Source: Hippopus hippopus
Lineage: Eukaryota; Mollusca; Bivalvia; Cardiida; Cardiidae
Assembly (NCBI GenBank): GCA_946811185.2
Contig: OX328107.1
Location: forward strand, 27,301,587 to 27,365,586
Reading direction: 5' to 3'
DNA length: 64,000 nt
Every line of letters starts with the position of its first letter. The stretch's first letter is position 1. The notes beneath the pieces were generated by a model. It ran no database searches. It was not told where the DNA came from and was given only the letters and a program-made list of their open reading frames with translations. A program made the translations under genes and the position numbers. Shown one piece after another: positions 52,825 through 63,272 of the stretch.

Positions 52825-53160
52825 AACCTTAAGGCTGCTAAGCGCGACTGAAAGAGCTTTTGCCGACAGTGTAGATCAAGATTAGACTGCACAGAACGTG
52901 CAATCTGATCTTGGATCTACATTGTCCGATAAGGAGATAATGATAATTGTAGCGTATCAATTAACGCTTTACCAGCAAACATTTTCTAAGGCTGGTCCAA
53001 ACTGAAACAAGGTCCTGTCGACAAATTAAATAAGTCCATAAAGATGGCATTTGTCTTTGAAAGGGTAGAAAATATTGCGGAAATACCACAAAGGGCTTGT
53101 AATTAGCAGTTTCTCCTTTTTTCCTACGATATGCCGGCCCCATCAGGCCCAAGGAATTGT
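52825..53160. repeat. Hairpin-A and hairpin-B copies side by side
   Basis: 52830-52945: AAGGCTGCTAAGCGCGACTG then a hairpin-A palindrome (about 52871-52927). 52960-53160: the TTTACCAGCAAACATTTTCTAAG and AATATTGCGGAAATACC parts of a decayed hairpin-B element. Confidence 0.6.
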
Positions 53161-53248
53161 TTGGTAAAAGTTTATAGTAGGCACTGACAGAATTTGCTTT
53201 TGTCCTTTAACTGTATACTGATGTTTCAAGTGTTTTTGTATAACCTGT

Positions 53249-53508
53249 ATGGCTTGCAACACGTGAAAAGGGGCATTCGGATATTTGCGTAAAGTGTCGT
53301 ATCGGATCAGCCTGCGCAATCCGCGCAGGCTAATCCGAGACGACACTTTCCGTTTTTATGTAATTTCTGTTTTGCGCAAGTCTACTGTAGCACCTAATCT
53401 AATGAAGTCGTAAAGTGTCGTCTCGGATTAGCCTGCGCGGATTGCGCAGGCTTATCCGAGACGACACTTTATGCAAATGAACGCCCCTTTTCGCGTGTTG
53501 CAAGCCAT
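53249..53508 (+). mobile_element. Multi-hairpin MITE, best-paired copy
   Basis: Ends GGCTTGCAACACGTGAAAAG and its complement. Both inner hairpins are intact: CGGATCAGCCTGCGCAATCC/GCGCAGGCTAATCCG and CGGATTAGCCTGCGCGGATT/GCGCAGGCTTATCCG. Confidence 0.88.
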
Positions 53509-53539
53509 TTATGTAGTCTGAAATACACATGAATTCCTT

Positions 53540-53956
53540 GCCCGTTGTCATTTCCATGTTCATATCTTAACTGAGTCTCATCAGTGCTCGGCTAGGGCTC
53601 TTGGACCGGTTTTACAAAAATACTTAAGTCTTAAGCTGAGTTCGTTATTTGAGACGAGTATCCCTAACATTAACAGGCTTTTGTAACGTTTTCAAAACCT
53701 AAATTAACACAATGTTCCAGATTCAACTCAGCAGAGTAATGGACTAAAGCCTGTTAACTGATTTAAGTATGTTTATTTTGCTGAGTTGAGTCTGGAACAT
53801 TGTGTCAATTCAGAATATAATCTGTACGTTATTTAAGTCTATTAATGTTAGTGAAATGCATCTAAAAAAAAATCAAGTGGATTTGAGCAAAACAAGTTTT
53901 TTTTTCGTGAAACCGGGCCCTAGAGGGCATGGTACGACACAGACCAGTTCACTTAC
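53540..53956. other. 3' intron/flank of the FAMeT exon
   Basis: Contains an inverted pair (AACACAATGTTCCAGATTCA near 53706 and TGAGTCTGGAACATTGTGTC near 53784). No exon that would complete the FAMeT domain was recognised on the minus strand. Confidence 0.4.
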
Positions 53957-54207
53957 CGAGTGCACAGATAGAGTGGGTCCCGAGTTAAGGCCCCTACGTA
54001 TGATACTTCTAGAGTTGCCCCATCCGCCGAGAACAATTTCAACAATATCGTCTAATTGATAACTGTTGGCTTGTAACACAACGTGTGCGTCGTTCTTCGC
54101 CTTTACACGGAAGAAAATATATGGCTGTTCTACTAGACTGATATGATTGGATAACAGATCAGCCAGGAAGTAGTTCGGATGCCCGCTTTTGGATGGTAGA
54201 TAAAATT
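53957..54207 (-). CDS. Exon: FAMeT domain (farnesoic acid O-MT-like)
   Basis: 251 bp between an acceptor (CTCTGCAG|AA) and a donor (CTCG|GTAAGT), encoding 83 residues in phase 1 to phase 0. The reading includes FRVKAKNDAHVVLQ and EIVLGGWGNSRSIIRRG, the hallmark of the Methyltransf_FA domain (PF12248). In molluscs this domain is common in secreted, non-enzymatic multidomain proteins and is likely a binding module rather than a methyltransferase; that last point is inference from context. The C-terminal third of the domain (usually FWI.W..G.I.VG) would be on a further exon to the left, not found. It follows the CCP exon in the same direction with a compatible phase. Confidence 0.82.
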
Positions 54208-54544
54208 CTGCAGAGATAGATTACATGCAACTCTTTCGATGTGTCCTGATCTTAATTTAATCAATATTCTAGAAAAAGCACTGAATACATTGTATAAATT
54301 CTCTTCACTGTTTCGGTGAAATCCTGACTACGTAAAAAAGGTAGATGTTCTTCATTTAAATACTGTTCAATCTGAGTTCTAGCTACTAGAATCTGGGTAA
54401 GAATTATTGACGTTTTTGACAAAAGCTTGAAACAGGAAACAGTTTAATGCAGTTTTATCAACATCTTCACTGAAAATGCTTCCAGTGACCGCCAAAAACC
54501 GTAATTTAGCTAAGTAATATTCGTTAGTTTCTCGACAGTTTCAC

Positions 54545-54620
54545 CACTGTTGTCGAAGAAAGGAGCTTCAGAAAATATGAAGATATGTAGAGCGAACAGA
54601 ATGTATAGGGTATGAAGCAT
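54545..54620 (-). CDS. Possible signal-peptide first exon
   Basis: ATG at 54618-54620 opens MLHTLYILFALHIFIFSEAP, a hydrophobic core (residues 5-17) with a plausible cleavage after the serine/alanine region. After 25 codons and one base comes AGTG|GTGAAA, a weak donor in phase 1, which fits the phase-1 acceptor of the FAMeT exon 338 bp downstream. Upstream on the same strand is a TATTTATAAC box near 54665. It could be an alternative first exon giving a secreted FAMeT protein without the CCP module. Without splicing the frame stops 11 codons later. Confidence 0.35.
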
Positions 54621-54690
54621 GTACTTATCTTTTCTTTGCGATATGTAGAAAACGAAGGGAGTTATAAATACGATAGTCCCAAGAGAAGGA

Positions 54691-54717
54691 AGAGAGAGAG
54701 AGAGAGAAAAAGAGAGC
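54691..54717. repeat. (GA)n tract
   Basis: A GA run just upstream (minus strand) of the possible TATA box and signal-peptide exon; CT/GA tracts near starts can be promoter elements, but this is weak evidence. Confidence 0.7.
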
Positions 54718-54825
54718 AACTCATTGTTGGATGGGCGGCTATAAAGTTCGTCAGAGTATTCGCTTAGAAAGCTGAGCTATACAAATCGATCATGTCAGGT
54801 CAGAACAGAAGTTTCTTATACGTAC

Positions 54826-55005
54826 CATATTGAGCACATGTCGGAGCCGTGCCGCTCCATTCACCATCAGACTTGCAAGTTCTAAATATGTCCCCATCTA
54901 CGGCCCTAAACTTGCTATCACACACATAAGCTACCCTCGTTCCCAACCGGCGGTGACCGTTTCCATAAATTTGGCCATTAGAAATGTTTGGAACTGGTAA
55001 ACATT
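54826..55005 (-). CDS. Exon: Sushi/CCP domain
   Basis: 180 bp, acceptor ATCAAAG|AA after a T-rich tract, donor ATG|GTACGT, phase 1 at both ends as usual for CCP exons. It encodes one complete domain of about 58 residues: ECLPVPNISNGQIYG, VAYVCDSKF, IFRTCKSDGEWSGTAPTC. The four cysteines (CLP, YVC, RTC, PTC), the proline after Cys1 and the tryptophan before Cys4 are all present. CCP modules mediate extracellular binding. Joining to the FAMeT exon is phase-compatible (CAQY-E-FYLP), so both probably belong to one secreted or cell-surface protein. Confidence 0.85.
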
Positions 55006-55302
55006 CTTTGATGCATAAAAAAAAAAAACAGTTTTACGTTTTCAATCTTTCTGTAAAAACTTAGGGTGGGAACAAATTCAAACACTGGTATTCGAATTTT
55101 CGGTTTTAGTGTTTGAATACATTCGAATATTCGTCTGAAGAATTACAGCATTATAATGTGTTTCGGTTGCGTTGTCCGAAATTTGAATGACAGAATACTG
55201 GTACACTTTTAACCACATTTTCATCTTACAATATCAAATTAAACATGCGTATCAGATATTTGCACTAACTCGTTTACTAACCTTTGTAGAGAAAGGTCAT
55301 CA

Positions 55303-57045
55303 GTGAATTCATAGGAAGCCGCTAGAAAGCGGCTTCCAGAATGAATATACCTAAACTATTTACCATGTAGATGATCAGTAATTATTCGATTGGTTATTAT
55401 TTTTGGAAATTTTTTATAAAATATCATGTTAGTGCTACAAAAATACTCCACATGGCTCTTTCTTAAATATTCAATCAGACCTACATGAACATCAAGTCTG
55501 GTTTTCTTGCAGTATAAGTTCATTCCCAAATAACAACGAAAATACAGAAAACTAAACTTCCTTTTATTGGCTAGTCCCCCGAACTTTTCCAACTTAAAGG
55601 ATTCCTTCCTTGTTCCCAAACGAAATTGTAATGCTTTCCGTCTGTCACAGGCTTTCCCACCTCTAAACGGTTTTCGCATTTGTCTACTTTTTTACAAGAC
55701 AAAATAATGATAGTTATGAGGTGGACAGCATTTTAGAATATGATAATCAGAAGCAGTTTTACGTACAAGTGTTTCGCCCAGTTTTAATCTGTACAGACAA
55801 TAGGGCGGTTAACCTTTGATCAAGTTATAGACTGGTTACCTCCCTACAAAGAGCAGTCTACTTCAGCTATTTATAGAAAACCCTTTTTTCTTCCCTTCGT
55901 CGACACTTTAGCCGAATGGAATTTTGTTACATGGACGATCTACCTTATGAGCCCTGTAAAATTTAGCATTTAAGGTGTTGTGTGTTGAAGCTGTTATGAT
56001 CAGACTGTAAGTTCTGTACAGTATGGTCCTGATCTACTATACCCGTGAAAAATGTATGGATCGTGATGTAAGTTGTCCACAAAAATTACCAAAGTGGTGC
56101 ATAGTGCTCAGGGTTGAATCTGTTCGAAAATGACAGAAATAGATCAAGATCAGACAGTACATAGTCTGTGTAATATCTTTTAATATTTTATAAGATATTG
56201 TAAACGTAAAAACTTCTTGTTTCTTTTTCCTTACTCAGTATATTAATTTTATTCGGTGTAGTTGAAAGGATAAAGTTATTACCGAACCTATCACTGTGCA
56301 TATACAACTTTTTTTTTTACGTCGCTGCTGGTCTAGGGTTTGAATGGCTCTTGAAGTTTACATTAGAAGTTTTATAGGTTTGTACAAGGCCTATGCAGAA
56401 AATGGTTCAAACTAATTTTTATTAAACGGTTTACGAATATATATAGTAATAGTTACTATGTTGTTGTTGAATAGATTCAGATCCTTAAAGACTTAACAAA
56501 AAAAAAATTTTTTTTTTAGTGGTTCGCGCCAACTGTGAAGGCTATGATCAAAAGAATTTTGGAGATACTATGCAAAAGTCTCTAATTCTGGAGTAGAAAT
56601 GTAAACATTGACTTTGTTACAAGCAGGCTAAGATACTTTTTAACAAGCAAAAAGAAAATGTTTTAGGAGAAAGCTGTTTAATATTTTTTTCTTTTTTCTT
56701 TTTGTAAAAAATGAAACACAAATAAAATATCACCTAAAAATTGTAAATACACGTAGATCTACGTGAATAACGATCTAAATATCACTTTGAATAATTACTA
56801 ACTTACATAATTCCGCCTTTTATCCCCATACAGAAGTTTGCTTTTTAAAATCATTTAATAATGAAAAATGCTGTACTTGAATGCGCAGTTTCTCCATTTT
56901 CAAGCTTTGAGTAGAAATTTGAAAATTCCCATGCTTTTACATGTTTTCTCACATACGCATTATCACTTTAAATGATAATGATGATTATGGTGATAATAAT
57001 GGTACAAGATCATTTAAGATTCCTCTCTTAACTCCTGCCTTTTTT
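55303..57045 (+). repeat. Long dispersed or duplicated segment, copy 2
   Basis: Direct-orientation partner of 11045-12960, from AGGAAGCCGCTAGAAAGCGG onward. It lacks the GT microsatellite and the poly-C duplication of copy 1. The 107-codon minus frame (55356-55679) is open here but not kept in copy 1, arguing against a protein. It lies inside the presumed intron upstream of the CCP exon. Confidence 0.75.
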
Positions 57046-57877
57046 CCTGCATTTTAGTGTCATTTGTCATGATCTTCCGTTTGTGGGGCGAAAACAGATA
57101 CAAAAATGTCATCACTTTTTTTTTCTAGAAAGTCAATATTTCTGAAATTGTCCACCAAAAGATTGCGGCTTCTATGATGCCATGCATCATAAATGTGTCT
57201 TGTTAACTTCTGGCGTGAACTTTTCCATTAGCCAGTACAGAAGTAAAATAGCAAGATCAAAGTATGCTGAGTATGTAAGTATCTTTTCAGTGCAGTCGGG
57301 GGGAATGGGTTAAATGTTGCTTTTGGGATAACCTGATAGGTTCAGAGGACTTCTCAACTGATGTTGATAGATGTTGCTCTGAAAGACATAAAATGTCACA
57401 AATTTACGTAAGTCTCCTGTGCTTACGATGACATGGTTGAACCCCTAGGATAACTCGACGAAGACTTGACTTTAAAATCCATGTGATGAAGACCCACCAA
57501 TGTTTAGCACTTTCGCGGAAGTCAAAACAAACTTGGCAAAAGACACTAGTGATGATTTTTTTTTTTTTTCATTGTGGGTAAAATGACCAACCAAGACACA
57601 TCTGTCTTAATGGAATTGCCTTTAAATCTGAACGACTCGACATATATCGATATCGTCGAGTGTAAACAAACGGACTGATGCGACAAAGTTAACGCGAACC
57701 AAGAGTTATGTTTTTCTCGTGCGTCAAAGTCCCATATATCATTTGGTTCTCATAACAACTGGTTTCGGGGCCTGGTCACGGTATCATTGTTTCCCCGTTT
57801 TAGGGGTTGAAACATGTCAGATAAATGAATAGAACGATTATTATCACACTTTTCTTATGATTTGGATTTCATTTTTA
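57046..57877. other. No gene recognised
   Basis: Non-repetitive sequence; TCGACGATATCGATATATGTCGAG-like symmetry near 57635-57660 (GACTCGACATATATCGATATCGTCGAG). No exon with family similarity found on either strand. Confidence 0.4.
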
Positions 57878-59146
57878 GCTCCACTGGCCGAAGGCCAGCG
57901 AGCTATTGTCATGGCGTTGTGTCCGTCGTGCGTCCGTCCGTCCGTTCGTCCGTGCGTGCGTCCGTAAACTTTTTCTTTAAAAAACTTCTCCTCAGAAACT
58001 ATTGACTGGATTTTTACCAAATTTCACAGGAATGTTCCTTTGGTGGTCCTCTTTCAAATTCCTTCAAATAATTGTGTTCCATGAAGAATTCTGGTTGCCA
58101 TGGCAACCAAAGTAAAAAACCTTTAAAAATCTTCTCCTTCCAAACCGCTATTTGGATAGCATTATTATTTTGCAGGAATGTTCCTTAGATACAGGTTTAC
58201 AGAATTCCTTAAAAAAAAAAAGATCTGTCAAAAAACATGGCTTTTATGGGAGACTCATTTTCCTTTTATGGTATAAAGTAAAATCTTTGAAAAATTTCTT
58301 CTCTAAAACTATTCATTGGATTTCATTGTTGTTTTGCAGGTAAGTTCCTATGGTGGTTGTCTACCAAATTGTTTCTTCAGTGAGCTAAAATGCAGGATTG
58401 AATGGTAATTGTTAAAAACTTCCTTTCGCCATTATAGAAATATCAGGCCTGTGGAGCGATACAGGCGCTCAAGCGCCTCTAGTTTGTATTATAGGGAGCG
58501 GGAAAAAATGTGGTTGATTGATTGTATGGTGTTTAACGCCGTTTTCAACATTATTTCAGTTATATCGCGGCGGCCAGTGCACCTATCCATGCGTTCCTGG
58601 AGTCTCTTTTACCAGTACTTCGCACAAGGAAAAAATGTGGAAAAATGCTGGTAGTTGTTCAAGCCCGAGCCCTGGTCACCAAGATGACCAAGACCAAAAG
58701 ACTTTCAGATCTGTCGTCTAAACCACTGAGCTAGTGGGGCAGTTGAACTCAACTTGGGCAAAGAACCGCAAGCGGGTGCCAACGCTTGATTTCAGTCAGT
58801 GAAAATTTTAAGTCGAAAAAAGGGGCATAACTGTGTCAAAATATTTTGATGGTTACCTGCCCCTGTAGTATAGGTTCTCCTTTTGATAGTAAACACCTAG
58901 TCCAAGTTTGAAAATTCCAAGTTGAAAAAGGGGCATAACTGCGGCAAATGTATTTTAATAGTTACCTGCTCCTTTTGTAAGGGTTCCCTTTCTGATTGTT
59001 AACAACTTGTCTAAATTTGAAATATCTTCAGTAATAACAGAGATATTACAAAATGTCAAAGTTTTAGCACGACGAAGACGCAGCCGAAGACGCCAGGGCT
59101 ATCACAATTACTCGACGTTTTCTTCGAAAACAGTCGAGCTAAACCT
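57878..59146 (+). mobile_element. TAGCTCCACTGGCC element, SINE-interrupted
   Basis: Starts TAGCTCCACTGGCCGAAGGC with its own GCCAGCGAGCTA partner, followed by a CGTCCGTCCGTCCGTTCGTC run. Ends near GACGCCAGGGCTATCACAATTAC...GTCGAGCTAAAC. Units with AAACTTCTCC / AAAATCTTCTCC and CAGGAATGTTCCTT recur about every 150-165 bp. Split by a SINE at about 58505-58740. Non-coding. Confidence 0.72.
58505..58740 (-). mobile_element. tRNA-headed SINE, internally deleted
   Basis: TGATTGATTGTATGGTGTTTAACGCC tail side (tail and 3' module), CAGTGCACCTATCCATGCGT, then a jump to a tRNA-like head that on the minus strand reads CCACTAGCTCAGTGGTTTAG (A box). The B-box region CAGGGCTCGGGCTTGAAC is weak. Confidence 0.7.
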
Positions 59147-59159
59147 AAGTTAATTATAT

Positions 59160-59690
59160 AGTCCTCTCCCTCATCCAAAACATTCCAGTAGTAGTCAAAA
59201 GTAGTTCTATTTAGAACAAATTGATATAAAACGCTTTTGTTGTACTGGCTGTCGTGATATAATTGAAATATTGTTGGTAGCGGCGTTGATCACCAAACAT
59301 CTAAGGAAACAAGCAAATTAAAAGACAGCATCCATGATTATAGGTTGATCGACATGGTAGCATGATTTTAGATTTTTTCCAGCCACTTCGAATTGAAAGC
59401 AGACACAGACCGGAAACGTTTGATTATTCAGTAAAAGTATTAATGCAGGAAGTCGATATGCTAGATTATATGTTGTTATGGACTTACGTTAACTTAAAGT
59501 GCGGACAAAAGCTACATAAATTTACCTTATCACAATACAAATACGGCTTTTGATGTGAGGCTATAGAGGGCAGCTTAAACCCTTTCCACAGAATCCCGAG
59601 TTTTAACGATCCTGAGAGAGACGGCTTTTGAAAACATTGTTGGAAAAGGAAAGAATTCTTGTAGCTAGCAATTTATCATTTATCATCAAA
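59160..59690. other. Unassigned; possible terminal exon at 59378-59553
   Basis: Around 59180-59240 GTAGTCAAAAGTAGTTCTATTTAG and CGCTTTTGTTGTACTGG resemble part of the composite element's terminal repeat (40950-41010), a decayed relative. The plus frame after TTTTTTCCAG (59373-59382) encodes about 55 residues (RPETFDYSVKVLMQEVDMLD) then stops; no domain. Confidence 0.35.
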
Positions 59691-59696
59691 GGTTTA

Positions 59697-60125
59697 ACCC
59701 TTATCCCGCTAAATAAGTGAAATGAAACTTTTAACTTTTTACAACATCACAAAATTTAGGACTTGTCCAAGTTGAAAGCATTTGCAGACGAAAAATTAAA
59801 TGTAGCTCAATTGATGAATTCTGTCTTTTAATAGGGTAGAAAACATTGTGGGAAAAGGAGAAAATGCTGGTTACCAGCATTTTCTCCTTTTCCCACAATG
59901 TTTTCAAAAGCCTTCTTCTTCAGGGTCTCTAAAATTCGTGATTGTGTGGTAAAGGGTTAAGCCGATAGTAAAAACCCAAATTCTGCTTAATATTTCACAG
60001 ATAATTTTTGAGGAAACATATGTCTTTGTCGGACAGTGTACTTCAAAGATCAGACTACATGTTCTGTGCAATCTGATCTTGATCTACACTGTTTGCTAAA
60101 GGTAAGTGAGTCGCGCCTAGCAATT
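59697..60125 (-). mobile_element. Hairpin-A MITE with nested hairpin-B MITE
   Basis: Outer: TTTAACCCTTATCCCGCTAAATAAG at the left and AAGTGAGTCGCGCCTAGC at the right with the core at about 60041-60095. Inner: 59736-59954, bounded by TTAA on both sides (59731-59734 and 59956-59959), with near-perfect arms AACATTGTGGGAAAAGGAG/CTCCTTTTCCCACAATGTT at 59848-59905. Shows that both families target TTAA. Confidence 0.8.
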
Positions 60126-60489
60126 ATACAAAATTCTTATACAAAATCAAAAACCACCCTTTGAGCCACATCTGATTTGTTGTCTTAAAATGCGTTCAAT
60201 CTGGATCATGTTTTCTACTCTTCTTTTTCTCTTTTAGGCAAATACCATCATCTGAGCCACATACTAATTTGTCATCTCGCGGCAAATGTTTCACTTTCGG
60301 CAAGTCTCAAATTTTGCCGTCTACCAAAGGTAAAAAAAAAAAACACTGTGTGGTAAATGGAGCAACTGTGGCAATCAAGGTTGTCCCTTTCCTTTTCCCA
60401 TATAGTTCGAAATATACAGTTTCCCGATTTTCACTTATTTTTCATCGTATTTCTTGCTCGCACTAAAATTTGGAGGATCTGAAAAAGAA

Positions 60490-60730
60490 ATGAGCCGTGA
60501 TCTGGCAAAAGGGGTGGGGGTTAATTCATCTCCGTGATGAAGTATAACAAGCAAGTCATAAAATGGAATCATAAAATCGATTTTGTTCAACAACCGACTA
60601 AATCATGGGATAGGCTGGTCTTTTGACATGCAGAAAATTGACCAACAAACGAAAGTTTCGTTTCAGATCAGCCTGCACGGATTGCGCCGGATGACCTGAT
60701 AACTACTTTTTGTAGATCCATTAAACCCTT
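60490..60730 (+). mobile_element. CTCTGGCAAAAGGGGG MITE
   Basis: GAGCCGTGATCTGGCAAAAGG at the left, GATCAGCCTGCACGGATTGC in the centre; right end decayed. Same order as 51505-51772. Confidence 0.72.
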
Positions 60731-61590
60731 GATTTCATTCAATGTATGACGAAGATTTGCATATTCATGTACGCCCTACGTATGCCCTGCGTTTCATCAG
60801 TGCTAGACAGGGGCTTTGAAGTGCAATGGGAACTTCCACGAAAAAACCCGGTGTGTCGAGTGAGGATCGAGTTCGGGCCCAAAATGCAGGTTGATGAACT
60901 TGAGAAAAACCCTCATACATATGTATGCGATATAATTGAAACATTGTCGTTTATGGGTAGTATCGAGAGCATTGTTGGGAGAAGCAATTGCTTGCAGTGA
61001 GCATCTTTGGCTGATCCTCCAGCAACTTTCCAACTTAGTAACTTATTTGCCTATATTTTCAACTTTTCATTTTTTTCTTTCTTTTTTTCATAATTGGTAA
61101 CCTGTAAGCTATTTTCTCTTCTGTTATAGCACGATGACATTGCATTATGTATTTTCATGACTGAAGACCATATAAATTATCTAAGTTTTTGTCATTAAAA
61201 TATTTTGTTCCATGGTTCGTTCGTTCGAACTATACAGCAAATGCATTTTTTCTTTGCTTATGTATCTGTAGGCCCCGTATTTTAACCATCATTCTAAAAA
61301 GACATTTAATTTTTGGAAGTAAACACAATTTCTGCAAGACTAAACAACTGCTTTCTGTTGAAATTTGGAATGTTCTTGAGAATTACTGATAGAATTTAGA
61401 AATATTTGTGAATATGACCCTTCAATCTTTCCTACATATTTCCATGATTTCACTCCCGGAAGTTCATAAAACATCAGTAAGATCAAGGTTCAGGTGATAG
61501 CGCTAAAATTTATCGGCTAGTGCTAGGAAAATTTGAACAGTGAAATACGGGGTTCGTATCCGCAAACCATTCTAGATACCGATGTTATTT
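60731..61590. other. No gene recognised
   Basis: Overlapping frames 60746-61000 (plus) and 60803-61033 (minus) have no domain. Its start (TTTCATCAGTGCTAGACAGG) resembles 53575-53600 (TCTCATCAGTGCTCGGCTAG), so part is probably repeat-derived. Confidence 0.4.
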
Positions 61591-61594
61591 TGGT

Positions 61595-62120
61595 CCGCTT
61601 GTCACAACTCGGCCGATTCCGTAACTACATCAACCGGTCACCCGAGGTTTGCCGAATGTGTTCTGGACCCAAGGCAGAGACGTTCAGTCTATCAATTCTT
61701 TTCTAGACAACAAAAGTTTAGACTGGTCGATATCAAAAGCATTTGCAGACGACAAATTAAATGTGGCTAAAATAATGAAATTTGTATTTGATAAGATAGA
61801 AAACATTGTAGCAAAGGAGAAAATGCTGGCGGCCAGCATTTTCTCCTTTGTTCATAGTGTTTTCAAAGGTTTTATTTTCTAGGGTCATCAAAACACGGGA
61901 TGTTAAAGGGTCTGTTCATTTCTAAACAACAAAACTTTAGACTAGTGTGTATTGAACGTACTTGCAGAAACAATAAATAGAATAAATAAAATAAAATATA
62001 GCTCAAAAGATGGGGTATGTCTTTAAACGGATAGAAAACATTCTGGGAAAAGGACAAAATGCTACTTACCACAATGTTTTCAAAGACCTTCTTTCTCAAG
62101 GTCGGTAAAACTTGGGTTTA
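61595..62120. repeat. Dispersed repeat and two hairpin-B copies
   Basis: 61595-61670 matches 20375-20450. 61690-61910 and 61915-62130 are successive hairpin-B elements with cores at 61801-61866 and 62036-62085. Frames here are shadows. Confidence 0.65.
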
Positions 62121-62271
62121 TTTGGTAAAGGGTGTTTTAACCACATACCCAACTTTTTCATATTTAAACAAACCATGGGGATGAATCTTTGGAAAAACAT
62201 TGTTGCGAAAAGAGAATGCTGGTTAAAAGGGGAAAAAAAAATGCTACTCATTTTGTTGTCTGGTAAAGAAT

Positions 62272-62515
62272 ATGCTCTGGCAAAAGGGGGCTTCATGCAT
62301 CTCCGTGATACATGATAGCAGGCAAGTCATCACATAATTATGGATCCATAATAGCCACTTTTTTTGAACAACCGACTATGTTATGAGGTAGACTAGTCTT
62401 TTTACATACAGAAAATTGACCAATAGCGAAAAGTTTCGGCCCAGGTCAGCCTGCGCAGGCTGACTTGGGTCGATACTTTTCGCAGATAGATTAACCCTTT
62501 TCACAGAGCATAGCA
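62272..62515 (+). mobile_element. CTCTGGCAAAAGGGGG MITE
   Basis: GCTCTGGCAAAAGGGGGCTT, CATCTCCGTGATACATG, then CAGGTCAGCCTGCGCAGGCTGACTTGG (a short perfect hairpin) and CAGATAGATTAACCC. Confidence 0.82.
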
Positions 62516-62567
62516 CATATTATATAGACAAAAGAAAAATGCGAAGTGTGAAAGGGTGATTTCATAC

Positions 62568-62651
62568 CTTGGTAAACACAGGTGGGTTTTCCACTTTCAG
62601 CTGGTATACAAACAGTGCCATCTGCGCATGCATTTCCACATCCGGCCAGTT
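62568..62651 (-). CDS. Possible small cysteine-rich exon
   Basis: 84 bp that would be phase 1 at both ends, like the CCP exon: acceptor GAAAG|AA, donor CAAG|GTATGA. It encodes LAGCGNACADGTVCIPAESG and then KPTCVYQ, with four cysteines in 17 residues (C-x3-C-x5-C-x9-C), as in small disulfide modules of secreted proteins. No family is certain. Its polypyrimidine tract is poor. Position, strand and phase suit an upstream exon of the CCP/FAMeT gene, about 7.6 kb away; that link is inference. An overlapping 78-codon frame (62562-62795) covers an 87-bp tandem duplication and is the competing explanation. Confidence 0.35.
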
Positions 62652-62797
62652 CTTTCTGTTTAAATATTCATTTGCGTCATATCTCGAAAGAAAATTGATT
62701 AAACACAAATGCGCATGCATTTCAACATTCGGGCATTTATTTCTGTTTAGATACTCATATGCGTCATATTTCGAAGGAAAACTGATTGTACACAAAA
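62618..62797. repeat. 87-bp tandem duplication
   Basis: ATGCGCATGCATTTC.ACATTCGG...TTTCTGTTTA.ATA.TCAT and GCGTCATAT.TCGAA occur twice at an offset of about 87 bp. The duplication copies the 5' part of the putative exon and its acceptor region. Confidence 0.8.
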
Positions 62798-62859
62798 TGA
62801 TCGCTTTTCAAACCTACAAAATTTAGAAATTTCCGGTAAGTTTTAAGAACATTTGCAGA

Positions 62860-63062
62860 CGACATGTCAGCCTGCGCAGTCCGACCTGTACCGAACCTTT
62901 TCGCTATTGGTCAATTTTCTGTATGACAAAGGACAAGTCGGCCTCACGATGAAGTTGGTTGTTAAAAAATAACTGTGACAGGTCCATAATTATGCGATGG
63001 CTTGATTGGTATAATGCATCACGGAGATGCACTAAGCCCCCATTAGCCAGATCGTGGCCCAA
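62860..63062 (-). mobile_element. CTCTGGCAAAAGGGGG MITE, reversed
   Basis: GTCAGCCTGCGCAGTCCGAC near the left, CACGGAGATGCACTAAGCCC and CATTAGCCAGATCGTGG at the right. Truncated on the hairpin side. Together with 62272-62515 it brackets the putative exon. Confidence 0.78.
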
Positions 63063-63142
63063 ATGTATCTTTAATGATAGTGTTTGTCTCCATTAAGATA
63101 AATATCATTGCAGAAAAAAATTGTTCTCCTGTAGTGCGGTGT

Positions 63143-63272
63143 CGAGCCTGGTAGCTCAGTCCGCCAGGCCGTCGCGGTTTCGAACCCCCAGCGTAGCCGA
63201 TTCCTTTCCGAGGATTGATGGTCATTGCGAAAGGATTCATTAATCTCTAACAGCTGATCATTGTTTCAAGTT
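63143..63272 (+). mobile_element. tRNA-headed SINE, 3' truncated
   Basis: GAGCCTGGTAGCTCAGTCCG (A box), CGGTTTCGAACCCC (B box), then GATTCCTTTCCGAGGATTGATGG and ATTAATCTCTAACAGCTGATC, the body of the 4767-5060 family. Confidence 0.78.

Noticed and set aside
55356..55679. 107-codon minus gene
   Set aside because: Lies in the long duplicated segment; the frame is not kept in the other copy at 11045-12960.
62562..62795. 78-codon minus frame with two near-identical halves
   Set aside because: The halves come from the 87-bp tandem duplication. The alternative frame gives a cysteine-spaced, splice-bounded exon, so I prefer that, with low confidence.
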